DNA from: Syncephalis fuscata
Taxonomy: Eukaryota; Zoopagomycota; Zoopagomycetes; Zoopagales; Piptocephalidaceae
Reading direction: 5' to 3'
NCBI GenBank assembly: GCA_025786725.1
Contig: JAHLTZ010000033.1
Coordinates: 62,001 to 126,000, forward strand
DNA length: 64,000 nt
Of this stretch, positions 1 through 12,134 are shown piece by piece. Numbering within the stretch: position 1 is the first letter of the stretch; each line of letters opens with the position of its first letter. The translations under genes and the position numbers were made by a program. The notes beneath the pieces were generated by a model. The model was not told the DNA's origin and searched no databases. It saw nothing but the letters and a program-made list of their open reading frames with translations.

Positions 1-1033
1 ATACCGGGTTAAAGTCATATCAGAGCCACGTAAGTTAAACAGCCCTATATTATCGATGGATTAATACAAAACAGCAACCAAGCTAACTGCCATTCATTTA
101 ATTACTTACAGGCAATTTCATCGAGTGCCGATACAACAATACCGGACAAATTGTCTTTCTTTAATTCATCACGTAATTTATGAATCTTATCAGCCATGGT
201 TTGGCCTATTAATATTTATAATAAATTAGCTTTTAATTATATTCAATCTATTATTACTTGCCAGTATATTTGATGGGTAGAACAAAGGCTGGATGGTGTG
301 GTCGTTCTGGACGATCATCCCAAATAACATCAATCAAATTCTCGGTAATTGTAGCAAATTGTGCACCAACACTTTCCAATGAGTCTTGAAGGGACCGTGC
401 ATCGGCTGTAAATCACCATAATAATTACGATTAATACAGTGATTCATTTGTATTCATTACAACCTACGTGCTGTAATAAGTGTTGGATCCATGCCTACAC
501 GCGCACCTGAAGATGCCATCTAATGATTGAACGTGTTAGCTCAATAGTCATTTATCACTGTCTATTACCTTAAGCAAATACTCTTGCCAATTGGGCACAC
601 CTGGTAAGCCTTGCTTCATAAGAGTCCAGTTATCGTCAAGTTCCTGAGAAGCTTGCAAGAAATAGCGACCATCGGTGAATAGAGCTGCAGCATCTGTTGT
701 GACAACTGCACAGCCTATTTGGTAACAGTTGTTAGCAGATAATGCAGTTAAGTATCTATTACTTCGTTTTACCGGCTGAACCACTGAAGCCTGAGATATA
801 CTGACGACGCTTATCGCAAGCTGCGCTGTATTCACTCTATTGAAATGCATTAGCACGCTGTATTACTTGTTTATCTGCCTATGTTTCTTGGTTTGTCGAC
901 CCACCTGGTGTGCATCCTCGCTAGGAATGACGTAGGCAGTCAAGTTGTAGCGAGGGTCGGCCATCAAGGCACGTAGACGGCGCAGACGGTCCGTCGTGGG
1001 CACCCTCTTTATTTCGGCAGCGTCGACCGGCAT
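1..1033 (-). CDS. Xaa-Pro aminopeptidase 1 (N-terminal part, gene runs off the left edge)
   Basis: Cytosolic aminopeptidase P removes the N-terminal residue from peptides with proline in second position. I assembled seven exons: 1033-905, 836-773, 714-569, 519-468, 405-262, 205-110 and 44-1; the phases add up (675 nt, 225 codons). The product begins MPVDAAEIKRVPTTDRLRRL. It then shows the creatinase N-domain landmarks SEYSAACDKRRQYISGFSGS, LFTDGRYFLQA and NWTLMKQGLPGVPNW, and later ALDEIAWLFNLRGSDM. Family members are about 600 residues; the catalytic pita-bread M24 domain lies beyond the window. The intron between exons 5 and 6 uses a GC donor (GCAAGT at 261-256), forced by the frame (YTGQTMADKI). 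The gene is head-to-head with COX6. Family identity is secure; the exon ends are my inference. Confidence 0.9.
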
Positions 1034-1877
1034 GATAGCGTTGCTAGTAGTACTTGAAAGAGAAGAAGCGCTATGGAATGACCGACCTTGTTCAGCAGGA
1101 GGCTTATAAAACGATAGTTGACGAGTAGTTGACCTACTAGTCCCAAAGATACCCGAGATACAATAGGACGTTGACGCAGTCGGGGAAATAGACGCGTACC
1201 AGCAGTGGATTTATTGAAAGGCCAGAAAGGATACCGTGCCCAGAAACACATACAAATAAGCGTCGTAGTGTGCGCACGATAGATAAACAGACGCAAAAGA
1301 AAGAGAAAAAGCCTTGGGCAATCCTAAACTCACGCCTTTAGAATAGGCGATACAAGAACAATGAATGACAAATGGTATTGTGTATTCAGTTGCCATTATA
1401 ATTGAATTATTAAGTAAATATGATCATCATAAATACCATGATAATTAAACTATATAAATAACTAATTAATTAGCTAATTAGTTAATTCTATCAATATATT
1501 AATAACAGTCTATTCGTATCTATCTATTTTATTGTAAAATGTTAATTACAGGCTAAATATTTTATCTTATTTATGCAATAGCATCTGAATAAGTTTGTTG
1601 TTAGGTCGAAATTCACGCATCCAGATTAGTATTCCCCTTTAATATTCTATCGGGCGGAACTCTTTCCGGTTCTTCTTTTGTTTCTCCTTTCCTGCTTTCG
1701 CTCTTTCTCTAGTTTGGTCGGCCAAGCAAGATTAAACACACCACCTGCACTTTGCACGGCCATTCTCTTTGATTTGCCGCACGCTTGCTCATTCCTGCTA
1801 ACTACTGGTTCTAATAGGGACACCAGTTGAATCTACGCGAGTTTGTCGTCTTCTTTTCTTCAGTGATTGCACCTTCA
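1034..1877. other. Intergenic region between divergent genes
   Basis: This stretch separates the start of the aminopeptidase gene (-) from COX6 (+), so it should hold both promoters. It is AT-rich from 1390 to 1620 and includes a palindromic run of TAATTAG-type motifs near 1458-1485. Open frames here (for example 1009-1396 on -) have no recognisable product and look accidental. Confidence 0.5.
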
Positions 1878-2577
1878 ATGTTTGCCCTTCGTACTGTTGC
1901 CAACGCGTCTCGCGTCATGAGCGCTTCTGCTCGCGTCTCTTCGGCAGTTATGGTCGCCGGTAAGATGAATAGATCGAGAATAGTGCGACATTCAATAGCT
2001 GGATAAAATCTAGTATATGCTAGTCGGTATTTTTGCTTCATCAGTAAAAATGCTACAATTTATACAAATTGATAAAACCGTTTATTTTTGTATACATAAT
2101 AATTATACAAAGAATATTATAGCATACAATAATACGCTTTGAATGAATTGACCGCGTCTATAAGCTATAGATACGCGTTATATACTAATATTAATTAGAT
2201 TAACATACTAACCATCATATAATCAATTTTGTATGTCTATGTTTATTATAGCACGTCGTTCATACTCTGCTCATGCTGAAGAGTCGTATGAGGAGTTCAA
2301 CCGCCGTTATATTGCAACATTCGAATCGGTACCAGATCTTTTTGAATTGCAGCGTAATCTAAACAATTGCTTTGCCTATGATATGGTCCCGTCGGTGGAG
2401 ACAGTAACTGCTGCACTACATGCTTGCCGTCGTGTCAATGACTTTGGAACAGCTGTACGTGTGCTTGAGGCACTTAAGGAGAAGGTCAACGAGCAGCAGT
2501 ACAAAGACTACCTTTCGGCATTGGAACCAACCAAAGAACAATTGGGTGTGCCAACCAAGGAAGAGCTTGGCTTTTAA
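1878..2577 (+). CDS. COX6: Cytochrome c oxidase subunit 6 (COX5A in animals)
   Basis: A nuclear-encoded subunit of mitochondrial complex IV on the matrix side. Two exons, 1878-1959 and 2252-2577, give 408 nt and a 135-residue protein. The start MFALRTVANASRVMSASARV is basic and hydroxylated, as expected for a mitochondrial presequence. The mature part has the family signature: EEFNRRYIATFESVPDLFEL, RNLNNCFAYDMVPSVETVTA, ALHACRRVNDFGTAVRVLEA and a C-terminal PTKEELGF. Donor GTAAGA at 1960 and acceptor at 2250-2251 join the frame exactly (GCC G | CA). Length fits the family. It is a single intact copy with a TAA stop. Confidence 0.95.
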
Positions 2578-3257
2578 ATAATCTACAACAACAACTAGTA
2601 TATATACATATACATATGGACTAGTTGATGAATCGCTTATTTGTTTGCATGAAAGCCGCGTTTGTTAAATAGAACACGGTCGATGATAACACAAATGATA
2701 AATACAGTTGATGTTTGTCTCTATATTACAGTCATAAGAAACAAAATAGTGGTCTATTAAGTATGAGTTGTTTATTCATTCAATTACAGAATACATGTTA
2801 TAGAGTGTATTAGAATAGACTTAATGAAACTAGACATTATATAACGCAATAAGCACATTTTATTTATTAATTCGCATAAATGACCAATATTGCTCTACTG
2901 CAAACATTGGTATAATGTGAACAGTTGAATGGATAAGAAATAAACATATTATTCATATAGCTCATACAATGACGTCAATAGTTATTTTTGGTGTAGCGCA
3001 CAAGCCATAGGCGACAATAATCCACCTGCATCATGCGTAGGGAGGGGGAGGATAACATCATTGCCACTTAAAGCGACATGAATAATAAAAGTACTGTTGG
3101 ATAACAATAAACTGAGACAAAGAATTAATAACGCACGAATAAAACGGAAGTGTTGTTGTTGCTGTAACTCAGCCGGATTACATCGGCATAATAAAGATGA
3201 AAAGGTACTTATGCAAACCGGAATAGGTCGGGACTGGTGGTAAGTGACAAAATGAGT
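2578..3257. other. Intergenic, no gene seen
   Basis: AT-rich DNA between COX6 (+) and the perilipin/LEA-like gene (-), which converge here. It should hold both 3' ends; I see no further coding signal, repeat or RNA gene. Confidence 0.4.
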
Positions 3258-4157
3258 TTAGGCATTGGCTGTGGTGCCACTGCTGCGCTTCAACCAGCCA
3301 TTGAATAGATTAATGGAGCTGTTCTTAGCAGCATCAGCATAGCCAAATGCAGTTGAAGCATAGCCACTGGCCACGTTACCGGCGCTGGATGCAGAGTTGT
3401 AGACAAGCGAGCGTGCTTGTTCCTGAGCATTGACAGCGGATTCGTACGTTGAGGCGGCCGTGCTACGAGCAGTAGAGACCACGCTGGTAGCTGTACCATA
3501 AGTATAGGTAACAGTGCCCTCAAGCGTGTTGTATACCTTCTCTGGCAAGTAGGCCTGAGCGGTAGAACGTGTCGTCTCGGCAATACCGGTGGCCGTATTC
3601 CAAGTGTAGACATAGGCACCGCTGGCTGTTTGCTTGGTATAGTCGACTGTCTCGCCAACCTTTGTGGTGGCAAAATTGCGCGTTGCTTGTACCTTCGTAC
3701 TAGCGAAGTCACGGGTCGCACTGGCCTTGCTAGTGACGAGGTCACGGGTCGCGGCAGCATGACCACCAACCAACGAACGGGTCTGCTGGACACGTTCGAG
3801 TGTTTGGTCGCGTACGGAAGCGGCAGTGTTGACGGCCAACTCAGCATATTGAACAACAGGTGTTGGTGCTACGTCGCGAGCATACTGTACGGTCTTCTTT
3901 GCTTGGTCGGAAGCGAGATCACGAGCATATTGAGCTTGCTTTGTCGCTTGCTCCTTCGCTTGAGAGACTGTCTCGTTAACGCGAGTAGCCGTTTGGTCGG
4001 CAACCTGAGCAACTGTCTGGTAGACTGTACCGGCTGCCTGATAGGCTTTCGAGTAGAGTGAGGTAGACTCCTCGGCCGATTCAGTATGGTTTGTTTGCTC
4101 GGCAGTAGGTGTGGTGGTGGTGGTAGCAGCAGCAGTGGTCGTTGTTGTGTTGGCCAT
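3258..4157 (-). CDS. Amphipathic-repeat protein, perilipin/LEA-like
   Basis: A single-exon 299-residue protein that is almost wholly predicted alpha helix. After a Thr/Ala-rich tail (residues 1-25) come degenerate 11-residue units of the type QAKEQATKQAQYARD, ATRDLVTSKASATRDFASTK and VQATRNFATTKV. A second half follows with VYNTLEGTVTYTYGTATSVV and a WLKR end. Such 11-mer amphipathic helices coat lipid droplets in perilipins and occur in LEA desiccation proteins; a function in lipid-droplet coating or membrane protection is inference. There is no signal peptide, TM segment or cysteine. The base composition is more GC-rich than its surroundings. Another possible reading is a structural apolipoprotein-like protein. 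Confidence 0.6.
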   Translation of the reverse strand: MANTTTTTAAATTTTTPTAEQTNHTESAEESTSLYSKAYQAAGTVYQTVAQVADQTATRVNETVSQAKEQATKQAQYARDLASDQAKKTVQYARDVAPTPVVQYAELAVNTAASVRDQTLERVQQTRSLVGGHAAATRDLVTSKASATRDFASTKVQATRNFATTKVGETVDYTKQTASGAYVYTWNTATGIAETTRSTAQAYLPEKVYNTLEGTVTYTYGTATSVVSTARSTAASTYESAVNAQEQARSLVYNSASSAGNVASGYASTAFGYADAAKNSSINLFNGWLKRSSGTTANA

Positions 4158-5591
4158 TGTGTTGTAGTTGTAGATGCTGTTGATGTTAACTAGTGTATCT
4201 GTCGTTGTAGATCAATTGAACGTAGACGTGCAAACAATATTGTCACGAGTAACAAGTAGTATCAGTGAGAGGGTAAAAGTAAAAGATAAAGCTACGTAGA
4301 CCGAATAAAGAGTAGGCCCCTTTTATTTATGTCAATACTTGACATAAGACATGGAAGGGAACAAGCATTTTGGAGCACATGTCAATGCAATGACATCCAG
4401 TACTTTTGGCAATGATCGGCGCTCATTTGGCGATGGTCCGCTTGTTTCAATCCATGATAACGTGATGGCGGTGATAGGAATACAGCAATAGCCGCCTAAT
4501 ATTGATAAGCTAAGACTGACGAGATTTCTCATTTCACGTGCTAATAACAACACCGCCATTGGCATTGGGACAACCTTTTTCTTTCACATGTCAGTTTCAA
4601 TTGACTTTTCTTCAGTTTTTAATACTTGTTACGTCGAATAATACAGTACTAGTGGCACGTGTAGTGCTTTATAACACATGTAAACAATCAACAGATTACA
4701 AATAGCTGCTGCATTGGTCGTGCTAGGCACTGTACAATTGCACATGACAATAAATACATTGCACTCACGATACACGAACGTGGAGATTGGTACGCAGTGT
4801 TTAGTGAAATAGAAAAGCTATCAGTTCTGCGGAGTTGTAGTTTATTATCATATGAAAATGGCGTAAATGGCCTAGCTGAATAGTTTCGGCACTATGGTTG
4901 GTTGAAACACGATGCCAAGACTGTTACCGATGATGAATATCGGAAAATTATTGAATAAAATAAAAAGAGGCATGAATGAGGCGATATTTTATCCGTCGGT
5001 ATCTGAGCAGTACTATTTTTATCGCATAAATAACCCTAAACTATTTGCCAAGCAACAGTATTTAATTGAGCAATAGTTGCAAAATAGATACCAGATTAGT
5101 GAATAGGCTTTTATACAAATAGTAGTCCCTTTATACGACCAATGGATTGAAATGCATATTATATTAAACATAGATTTTATTAACAGGAATAACAGTACCA
5201 CTAATAGCAATAGTGACAATGGTAACAACAATGAGGTCAAATGACTAATAATGTATTATTAAAAGCTAAGACTTTATGGTTAGTAACTATGATGTATTAA
5301 ACTCTTATAAACTGGCAATCTCAAATGGCAAATCACAGTTATTGTACTGTTCTAATTCTTTCTCACTCATTCGCTCATTTACTACTCGCTTATTGTGAGA
5401 CCAAAGGAATAACTGCAGCGCATTAACACACGCTGGTCCACGCACGCTATTTCTCCTTCTTTATTGTCGCCTTCGACGCCTTGAACAACGATCTTATCAC
5501 TTGCTACTGACATAGCAATAGGAACTGTGCATACATCGTCTTTAGTTCCGTACATCTATCCACTTCTATTGAATACAATAAACACTTCATC
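4158..5591. other. Intergenic between divergent genes
   Basis: About 1.4 kb between the perilipin/LEA-like gene (-) and SKP1 (+). Short open frames at 4332-4565 and 5019-5240 (-) have no homology I can recognise and biased, random-looking composition. No repeats or RNA genes seen. It should include both promoters. Confidence 0.4.
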
Positions 5592-6457
5592 ATGTCTGTG
5601 ATTCTTACTAGCTCCGATAACGAACAGTTCACGGTTGATAAGCCCGTGGCTGAACGTTCAGTCCTCATCAAGAATATGCTTGAGGATATTGGCGAGTCGG
5701 AACATCCAATTCCAATTCCTAATGTTACCGGCAAGGTATTGAAAAAGGTAAGCACGTAAATAGATTGGTTCAACGCTACATATTATTACAGCTGTGCTAT
5801 TGCAATCTATTGCGTCAATAGCTGAAACAAATTACGCATAATCTACGCCTTTGTGTATCACAATGACAGTATAACATAGTATGGCGTGACAGCTATTCAA
5901 CGACGATTGACTTGATATGGTATTCGTTGCTAACTACCACCCTTATTTAACGACATGACTATTCAATAGGTGATTGAATACTGTGAACAGCACAAAAACG
6001 ATCCACTACCAGAAGCCGATGAAAACCAAGACGAATATACACGTGTCCGTACTTCGGAAGATATCAGCGACTGGGACAAGAAGTACATGGACGTTGAACA
6101 GGACACTATTTTCGATGTTATTCTAGTAAGTATAGCTACTTGGTTGAGCAGTAACTGGCCATTGGATACGGTCTGTAATTTGTTTATTAATTGTCCCTTT
6201 GTTGTTAGGCGGCCAATTACTTGGATATCCGTCCACTATTGTAAGTTATTGTTGCTTTTTAGTAATTAAGTCATGTTGATATAATATTATGTTATTAATA
6301 ATGGCACAACAGGGATCTTGGCTGTAAGACCATTGCCAATATGATTAAGGGTAAAACGACGGAACAAATCCGTGAACTCTTTGGCATTGTCAACGATTTC
6401 TCTGCCGAGGAAGAGGAACAAATCCGCAAGGAATGCGAATGGGCCGAAGAACGCTAA
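5592..6457 (+). CDS. SKP1: SKP1, SCF ubiquitin-ligase adaptor
   Basis: Skp1 bridges cullin and F-box proteins in SCF E3 ligases. Four exons, 5592-5747, 5970-6125, 6209-6240 and 6313-6457, give 489 nt and 162 residues, the normal family length. The N-terminal BTB/POZ-like fold starts [20 protein letters not shown] and continues IKNMLEDIG and [20 protein letters not shown]. The C-terminal F-box-binding helices contain [39 protein letters not shown] and end in [10 protein letters not shown], very close to the classic WCEDK-type tail. All donors are GTAAG-type. Identity is secure. Confidence 0.97.
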
Positions 6458-7019
6458 TTTCATTATTTTGTAAAGACCGACGTCATTCGGATTATTGTGT
6501 GAATGTGTGATGTGTGCACTAGTGTTTATTTTGCATAACTGCAGAAATGAAACCATGATTATTCCAAAATGCTTACCATGACTATGTTTATTGTTATTAC
6601 TCAATGTTACTATTACTAATGTTGCTGTCATCAATGTTGCTATTATTATAAACAATGATATAACTAGCTATAATAGCTAAATCAGATTGTAAATGGTCTA
6701 AATTGCATTATAAATGAAATCAAACAATTAAATATTACCAACGATATACAATTTAAAACGATTTTATTCACTAGCACTTTTAGTTATAGAATGATAGATT
6801 ATTGGGTAATACCACACCATTATAAATACTTTGCACATAATATTAGATTAATAAATTATTGTAGTAATGTAATTACTTGTCGATGACTTATTACATTAAA
6901 TATTGCATGGAAACATGTGTTGTTACCATTTTAGAACACTTTTTCATTGCTATTCAATAAACTTTATTGGTAGATTAATTGATAAATATATAATCCATTA
7001 TAGTGACGATGTACAAGCA
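6458..7019. other. Intergenic between convergent genes
   Basis: AT-rich spacer between the 3' ends of SKP1 (+) and TADA1 (-), with poly(A)-signal-like AATAAA motifs near 6850 and 6955. No coding signal. Confidence 0.4.
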
Positions 7020-8624
7020 TTAAGCATATTGAATACCCAATATACTATCCAGAAACTCATCTAAAGCAGCTTGTTCTTGTGCTTCTTCTTTGTCTTGTAG
7101 GTTGGCAAATCGCTTGGAAGTCTGCTGATTAAGCTCCTTCTCAAGACGTGTATTCGATAATATAACCGAGTTTAATCGCTCGATATTTAGTGGTGCCTCA
7201 ACTAGAATATGTGGCGATAGCTGTGCAACAAACGATAAATCTCGTGGACGGATTGTAGTAGACGCACTAGGATTACGTCGAACAAGCGGTCGCTTCTCTC
7301 CTATAGCGATAGCCTTGTCCGATATATCTGTTGGTGCAAATGCGTTTATACCACTGGCATCGTCATTTCCTTCTTCATCTACACCGTTCAACGTATCCAC
7401 TACCGGAAGCGGGCCTGATGATGGCACTGAGCTAATAGCTGGTGGTACAGACGTTGATGTCAGTGATGTTTCAAGGATGCCTTCACAACTGTGGCCGTAT
7501 TCTCTGTACGAATGCCAAATAGTCGATTGGCACGCAACTTTGTAATACACTGCTCAATAATGGTTTTCATATGCACCTAGTAAATAATTAAGCATAATTA
7601 ATAAACAAATATATTTAATGCAATTGCTACTTACTTCAAGAGCTGAGAACATCAATCGTACTGCATCCTGTTGAATGCCATGAATACCATATTCCATGGC
7701 GACAGCATGCATACGGCCAAGAAGTGCATCACCACTGGGAATTCCTTTGGCGTCACTGCTAAGTGGTGCTTGCAGTGCACGCATATACTCGGTAGCAAAT
7801 GACGGCAATGACTCCGGATCTATTTAAATAAGCTTATTTGCCATGCTATATTGGCATGCTACTTACTTTGTGCCAGCTTTACGAGTGGTGGCGGGAATGA
7901 TACCCTCGAAGTCGCCGCCGATATAGCCGCGGGCTCTGACGAGGGGTGCGATTCCTGTAAGCGGACTAGTGTTAGTAATAATAAGCAATGATAACGCAGT
8001 AAAATAATGCTCATTCAACAATACTAAGCAAATAAATAAACAAATATTTGTATCTATCCTTATCACTGATTCATCTAACATCATTTTCACCAATAACTAA
8101 AAGATACCTTCTTTAGCAGATTTTTTATACGCTCTCGCTCTGTTTTAGACAAAGCACGGACGGCCTGTTTTAATGCTCGGTGCTTAGCATCGGCTGCCGA
8201 TTCCTTTTTCTTCGCTGGTTGTTCACCATTAGCGTCAAAAGTGGCGGCCGTGCCGTCGTCCCCTTTAACGGCCGTTTTTTCCGCGTCAGTCTCATCAAAT
8301 TTACGCTTTAATCCTTTACCACCATCATTGGGTGGCGTCTCCAAAAGAGCGTTAAATAAAGTAGACAGTAGAAACTCATTGTGTAAATACACTATAACAT
8401 CGCAGTATTAGCCATTTGTTTAAATATACAATGGATAGACTGCTTTGCTACTTTACCTTGGTCTTTGGGCAAATAAAGCGTTGCCCAGTGGTCAAATTCT
8501 TCACGATTCAAGCGACCAGTTAGAAATTCCTTTAAAGCAGACCAATAGTGTGCAGCATTAGATCCTAGACCTGATTCAGCTTTTCTTTAAAGGCCAATGT
8601 GTCACGTCTTCCATCGGGCGCCAT
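7020..8624 (-). CDS. SAGA complex subunit TADA1 / HFI1 (two apparent frameshifts)
   Basis: TADA1/Hfi1 is a histone-fold subunit of the SAGA transcription coactivator. Exons: 8624-8457, 8391-8108, 7954-7867, 7819-7635 and 7576-7020. Landmarks in order: MAPDGRRDTLAFKEKLNQ, then HYWSALKEFLTGRLNREEFD, LHNEFLLSTLFNALLETPP, a lysine-rich KFDETDAEK stretch, LLGRMHAVAMEYGIHGIQQD, VHMKTIIEQCITKLRANR and LSFVAQLSPHILVEAPLNIE. The order matches animal TADA1 block by block. Two frame breaks interrupt otherwise conserved sequence. One base is missing near 8568-8572, between KLNQ and LGSNAAHYW. A second shift lies between about 7465 and 7530, after FGIRTE and before the Ser/Pro linker; no good intron explains it. 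These may be assembly indels rather than gene death. Confidence 0.85.
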
Positions 8625-9679
8625 GATGGCCCGTCAGTGCAATGCTATTGGACTGCGAGCGTTGGAGGCAATAGAATTGAGTTGATAGAATAGATAAATG
8701 AAATGGAAAGGTGTGAACACGAAGGTTTACTGAGACATAATTATGATGTTCTATTTTGATATGACCGTTATTAAATTTTGACTCGATTTGAATTACATAC
8801 TCGACTCAGTTCTCTTTTAGTTCTAATTTTGTGTGAATATCAGGGATGCAACTATAGTTAGAACTTGTTTTATACATGAAGATGCAGTTGTAAGACTATC
8901 GTCAACACTTTCGCTTTCTGCCAAACGTCCACTACTATATATTTTACACTATTACACTCTATTGTCTATTGTACCTTGGTCTAAATACGCACTGTTATAT
9001 ATGTTATACTACATACTCTGTGTCTGTTCATATTTATATTATTTTATTGAAATAAACAAATAGAAATTTTCTATTGCCATTGTCTGTACCATTTTTATGG
9101 CTTGTGTAGTCAATACAGCCATAGTAAATGTTAAACTAATTTGAATTCGCCGTGGTGATACATTATTGATTAAAGAACTTTTTAAAAATTTCAAAATCCT
9201 CAACATCCTTAGTTTAAAATCCAAAGAAGTAATTGAAAGGGAGCTCAATGCTAATTCTGCTCCAGATTCTCAAATGTTTGCTTCAAATCCTTTTATTTTT
9301 AATTAAACTAAAATAGTCCTTTTAAGCAGCCGATATTTTAAACTATTGGCATTGGTAGTGTAATTGGACTACTGGTTTAACATAATTTAGGTATATATTT
9401 GGCAAATTGCGAGAACATTTAATAGCTGCCATTTTGCTTATTTATATATTAGTTTTTGCCAATACTTTGGCTTATTTACCTTTTAATCAATGACACAATT
9501 ATATTACTAGCAACAGTGCAATAGTTGTAGTATTCAACTATGCAAACTTATAGTAATAAATCATGGTTTCATTTTGAAAAAAGATCAGATATTTATTTTT
9601 GTTCATTATACATAATTAAATAAATACATTTTGACAATTTAAATATGCTTACATTAATATTAGCATTTGAATCGAATAG
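8625..9679. other. Intergenic, no gene supported
   Basis: Upstream of TADA1, then very AT-rich DNA up to the start of the 3.3 kb repeat. Short frames at 8833-9063 (+) and 9039-9248 (-) have no recognisable motifs. Confidence 0.4.
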
Positions 9680-10083
9680 CCAAGTATATATCACTGACAT
9701 TATTATTTATTTGTGACATTTATTTATAAATGATAATCCATTGCTATTCTGCATTTATTTTGTTCATTAAAAGCAATAAACTAAATACAATGCTGTTGAG
9801 TTTATGACATTTTAAACTTGTCTAAACTAATCACTTATAATGCGCTAAAGTCATTAGACAAACAAATAATCAATTTGCGCTAATAGTGCCAACATCAACA
9901 GCAATTTTTTTCAAAATAGATTATGCTATTTGATTGTATCGACATTAACAATGACAACTTTTAAATATAAACTGCTTAGTCTGATCTAAATTCACGAGTA
10001 AATTAGTAAACTAAAGACGATGGATTGTAATAAAATAACTTTTATTAATTAAAACTCTTGATGCTGGTCTAGTTCTAATATTA

Positions 10084-10598
10084 TCCACTATTCTATTTCA
10101 ATTGTAGGTCGTTGCTTGTTTAGCATTTTGGGAGGTCTTTGGCAGTCTAACATTGCGACCAAAGTTTTGTGTCCAGTAAGTTCGACCGTGCTGCCTAAAG
10201 CCATGCCACTGCCGAAATGCGTAGCATCGCTTAGTAGATTATTGGTAGAATTAGATGAGTTGACCCAGTCGTCCATGACCTGCTCCATTGATGTCTGCCG
10301 CCTGCAATATTTTCGCTTACACTATCCCATTCACCGCCACCGGCGGAACAGCGCTGCATTAAACCAGGCTCACCGGGAAATGAATGACCAATTTGCTTAT
10401 TGTGGGCTTGAATTTTACTATGACCTTGTGCAGCTTTGTTTAGGCCGACATAAAGTGCCAATGGTGAAAGATTATATTTGGCGCGAACTTTGTTGACTAG
10501 GCAAAGCATCTTTGTTGGATCAAAGCTAACCGGACCGGCGCTTACTTCGATCGCGCTAGCGACGAACGCAGTAATCATAACAAGAGTAGTGAGCAATT
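10084..10598 (-). pseudogene. CAP/PR-1 secreted protein, copy A, frameshifted
   Basis: This is the counterpart of the intact gene at 56582-57097. The signal peptide, the Cys-containing start of the domain and the ENIAGG motif are in one frame (down to about 10300). The frame breaks where copy B reads CCCGCC and this copy CCGCC, so the second half (MEQVMDDWVNSSNSTNNLLS onward) is in another frame. Further small indels lie near the 3' end (about 10110 and 10190). Either it is a young pseudogene or consensus errors have hit a functional duplicate; homopolymer-type differences favour caution. Confidence 0.75.
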
Positions 10599-10929
10599 GC
10601 ATAATGAGAATGTTCGTGGGGTGCAAGTTGTGTGTAACAATTCGTGCGTTTAGTTGATGATCGACTAACTGCAATCAATGAAGTAAGGTACTGGAATAAT
10701 TTGTTGCAGAAGCTGTTCCTTTGAATGCTGGATCAACCATCGACCATACAGATCGCCGATATTTATATTCAGTATCATATTGACAGATGCTAAGATGTGT
10801 TTCATAAGCATAACCATGGCCAAGGGTGTTTTTTAGGTCTTGAATGATGGAATAAACAACATCCCCAAGCACACCATGCTAAAACATACCTGTCCTTAAT
10901 GGCTCTTACTTTGATGTTTCATGTAGTCA

Positions 10930-11960
10930 ACCAACTATCCCATTTTATCAAAATCGCACCTTCTATACATCATGTCGCTACAATTTGCAACTATACTTGT
11001 ATGCTATAAATTGTTTTTATTCTTAGAAATAGTGATTTTGTTAACAAATATACCAGCACACCGATTAATGTGCTATATTGCAGAACTGATTTTACTGATT
11101 ATAGCACACTGCATGTTCCATATTCTTGCACGATACAAGTTTGTGCTTGCTTTATTGCATCAAAGTTTTGACCCAACCTTTGCGGTACTAGTTTGAATTT
11201 CATGCATTGCTGTATTACCAATTATAATCTGTGATTTCATTGCACCAGTGATAAGGCCAAGACCCGTGCAAACATTCCGATTGTTTGGTACAATATTGCT
11301 ATAACTTGATGATATTGTTTAATGACAGTCGTACTTATTATGTATATATCGGTTCAAGGCGTTGTAGTAGACCAGCAGGCAAATGATTGGATAATAAACC
11401 AATGCTGCTATAAATACGAACGCTTCACATGCAATGCAAACACAATGCTGCTACAACTACAGCGAATCCAATTGTTATAACATGCCAAACTTGAACATCA
11501 AATTGACAAAACGTGCTAATGTTTCGATTTTGTCTACAATTTGCCTGCTGATAAACCATATTGCATAATTTATCGTATTGTAGGCATAAACCACGGCTAT
11601 ACAAGTAGTAGAAAGAAATGATTAATTGATACTTGTGCTGGAGAACTAACAAAAAACCTTACTTGCATTACCGGAATAATAAAAAAATAATCTTAAACAT
11701 ATCATCGATAGTGCCGCCAAAAACTTCAATCGATACGCTTCTGTCATAAAGTATCTATATTTAATAGCTGCACTGTCAATATTATATTTACACATTGTGC
11801 TCATCGTTAATATCAAACAGCTTTTGACAGTTGGCAATCAAATCGGCAATACTCAACTACAAACAGAAATGCCAGCAGCACATTCAACTGTAGATCCCCA
11901 TTCCAAATAATAGCTACACTGGTAATGTTAATGTTTTGGCACAATGTGTAATAGTCATGA
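10930..11960 (+). pseudogene. Transmembrane-type open frames in repeat copy A
   Basis: Hydrophobic open stretches on + include VCYKLFLFLEIVILLTNIPA, MCYIAELILLIIAHCMFHIL and RYKFVLALLHQSFDPTFAVL, followed after an in-frame TGA by ISCIAVLPIIICDFIAPVIR. They are spread over frames and broken by stops. Copy B at 57398-58466 has the same stretches and a longer hydrophilic C-terminal open frame. I do not recognise the family. It could be a decayed multi-pass membrane protein gene with introns, or hydrophobicity from AT-rich DNA; the shared stops in both copies favour an old pseudogene. Confidence 0.35.
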
Positions 11961-12134
11961 GCATTGTAAAATGACAGTATCGGTTATTGTTACTACAGAT
12001 GGACATTAAAAATTTAGTATTTAATATTTCTAATAACTATGTCATCCTAATTTAATATTTGTTATTCTAATGGCTATGGCAAACTCGAAATGTGCCATTT
12101 GTGTTTTTAATACCTATTACCATCATAAAATGTA

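Noticed and set aside
7465-7530. A short intron explaining the second TADA1 frame break
   Set aside because: Candidate GT-AG pairs in the interval either keep the wrong phase or are only 35 bases and would remove conserved residues.
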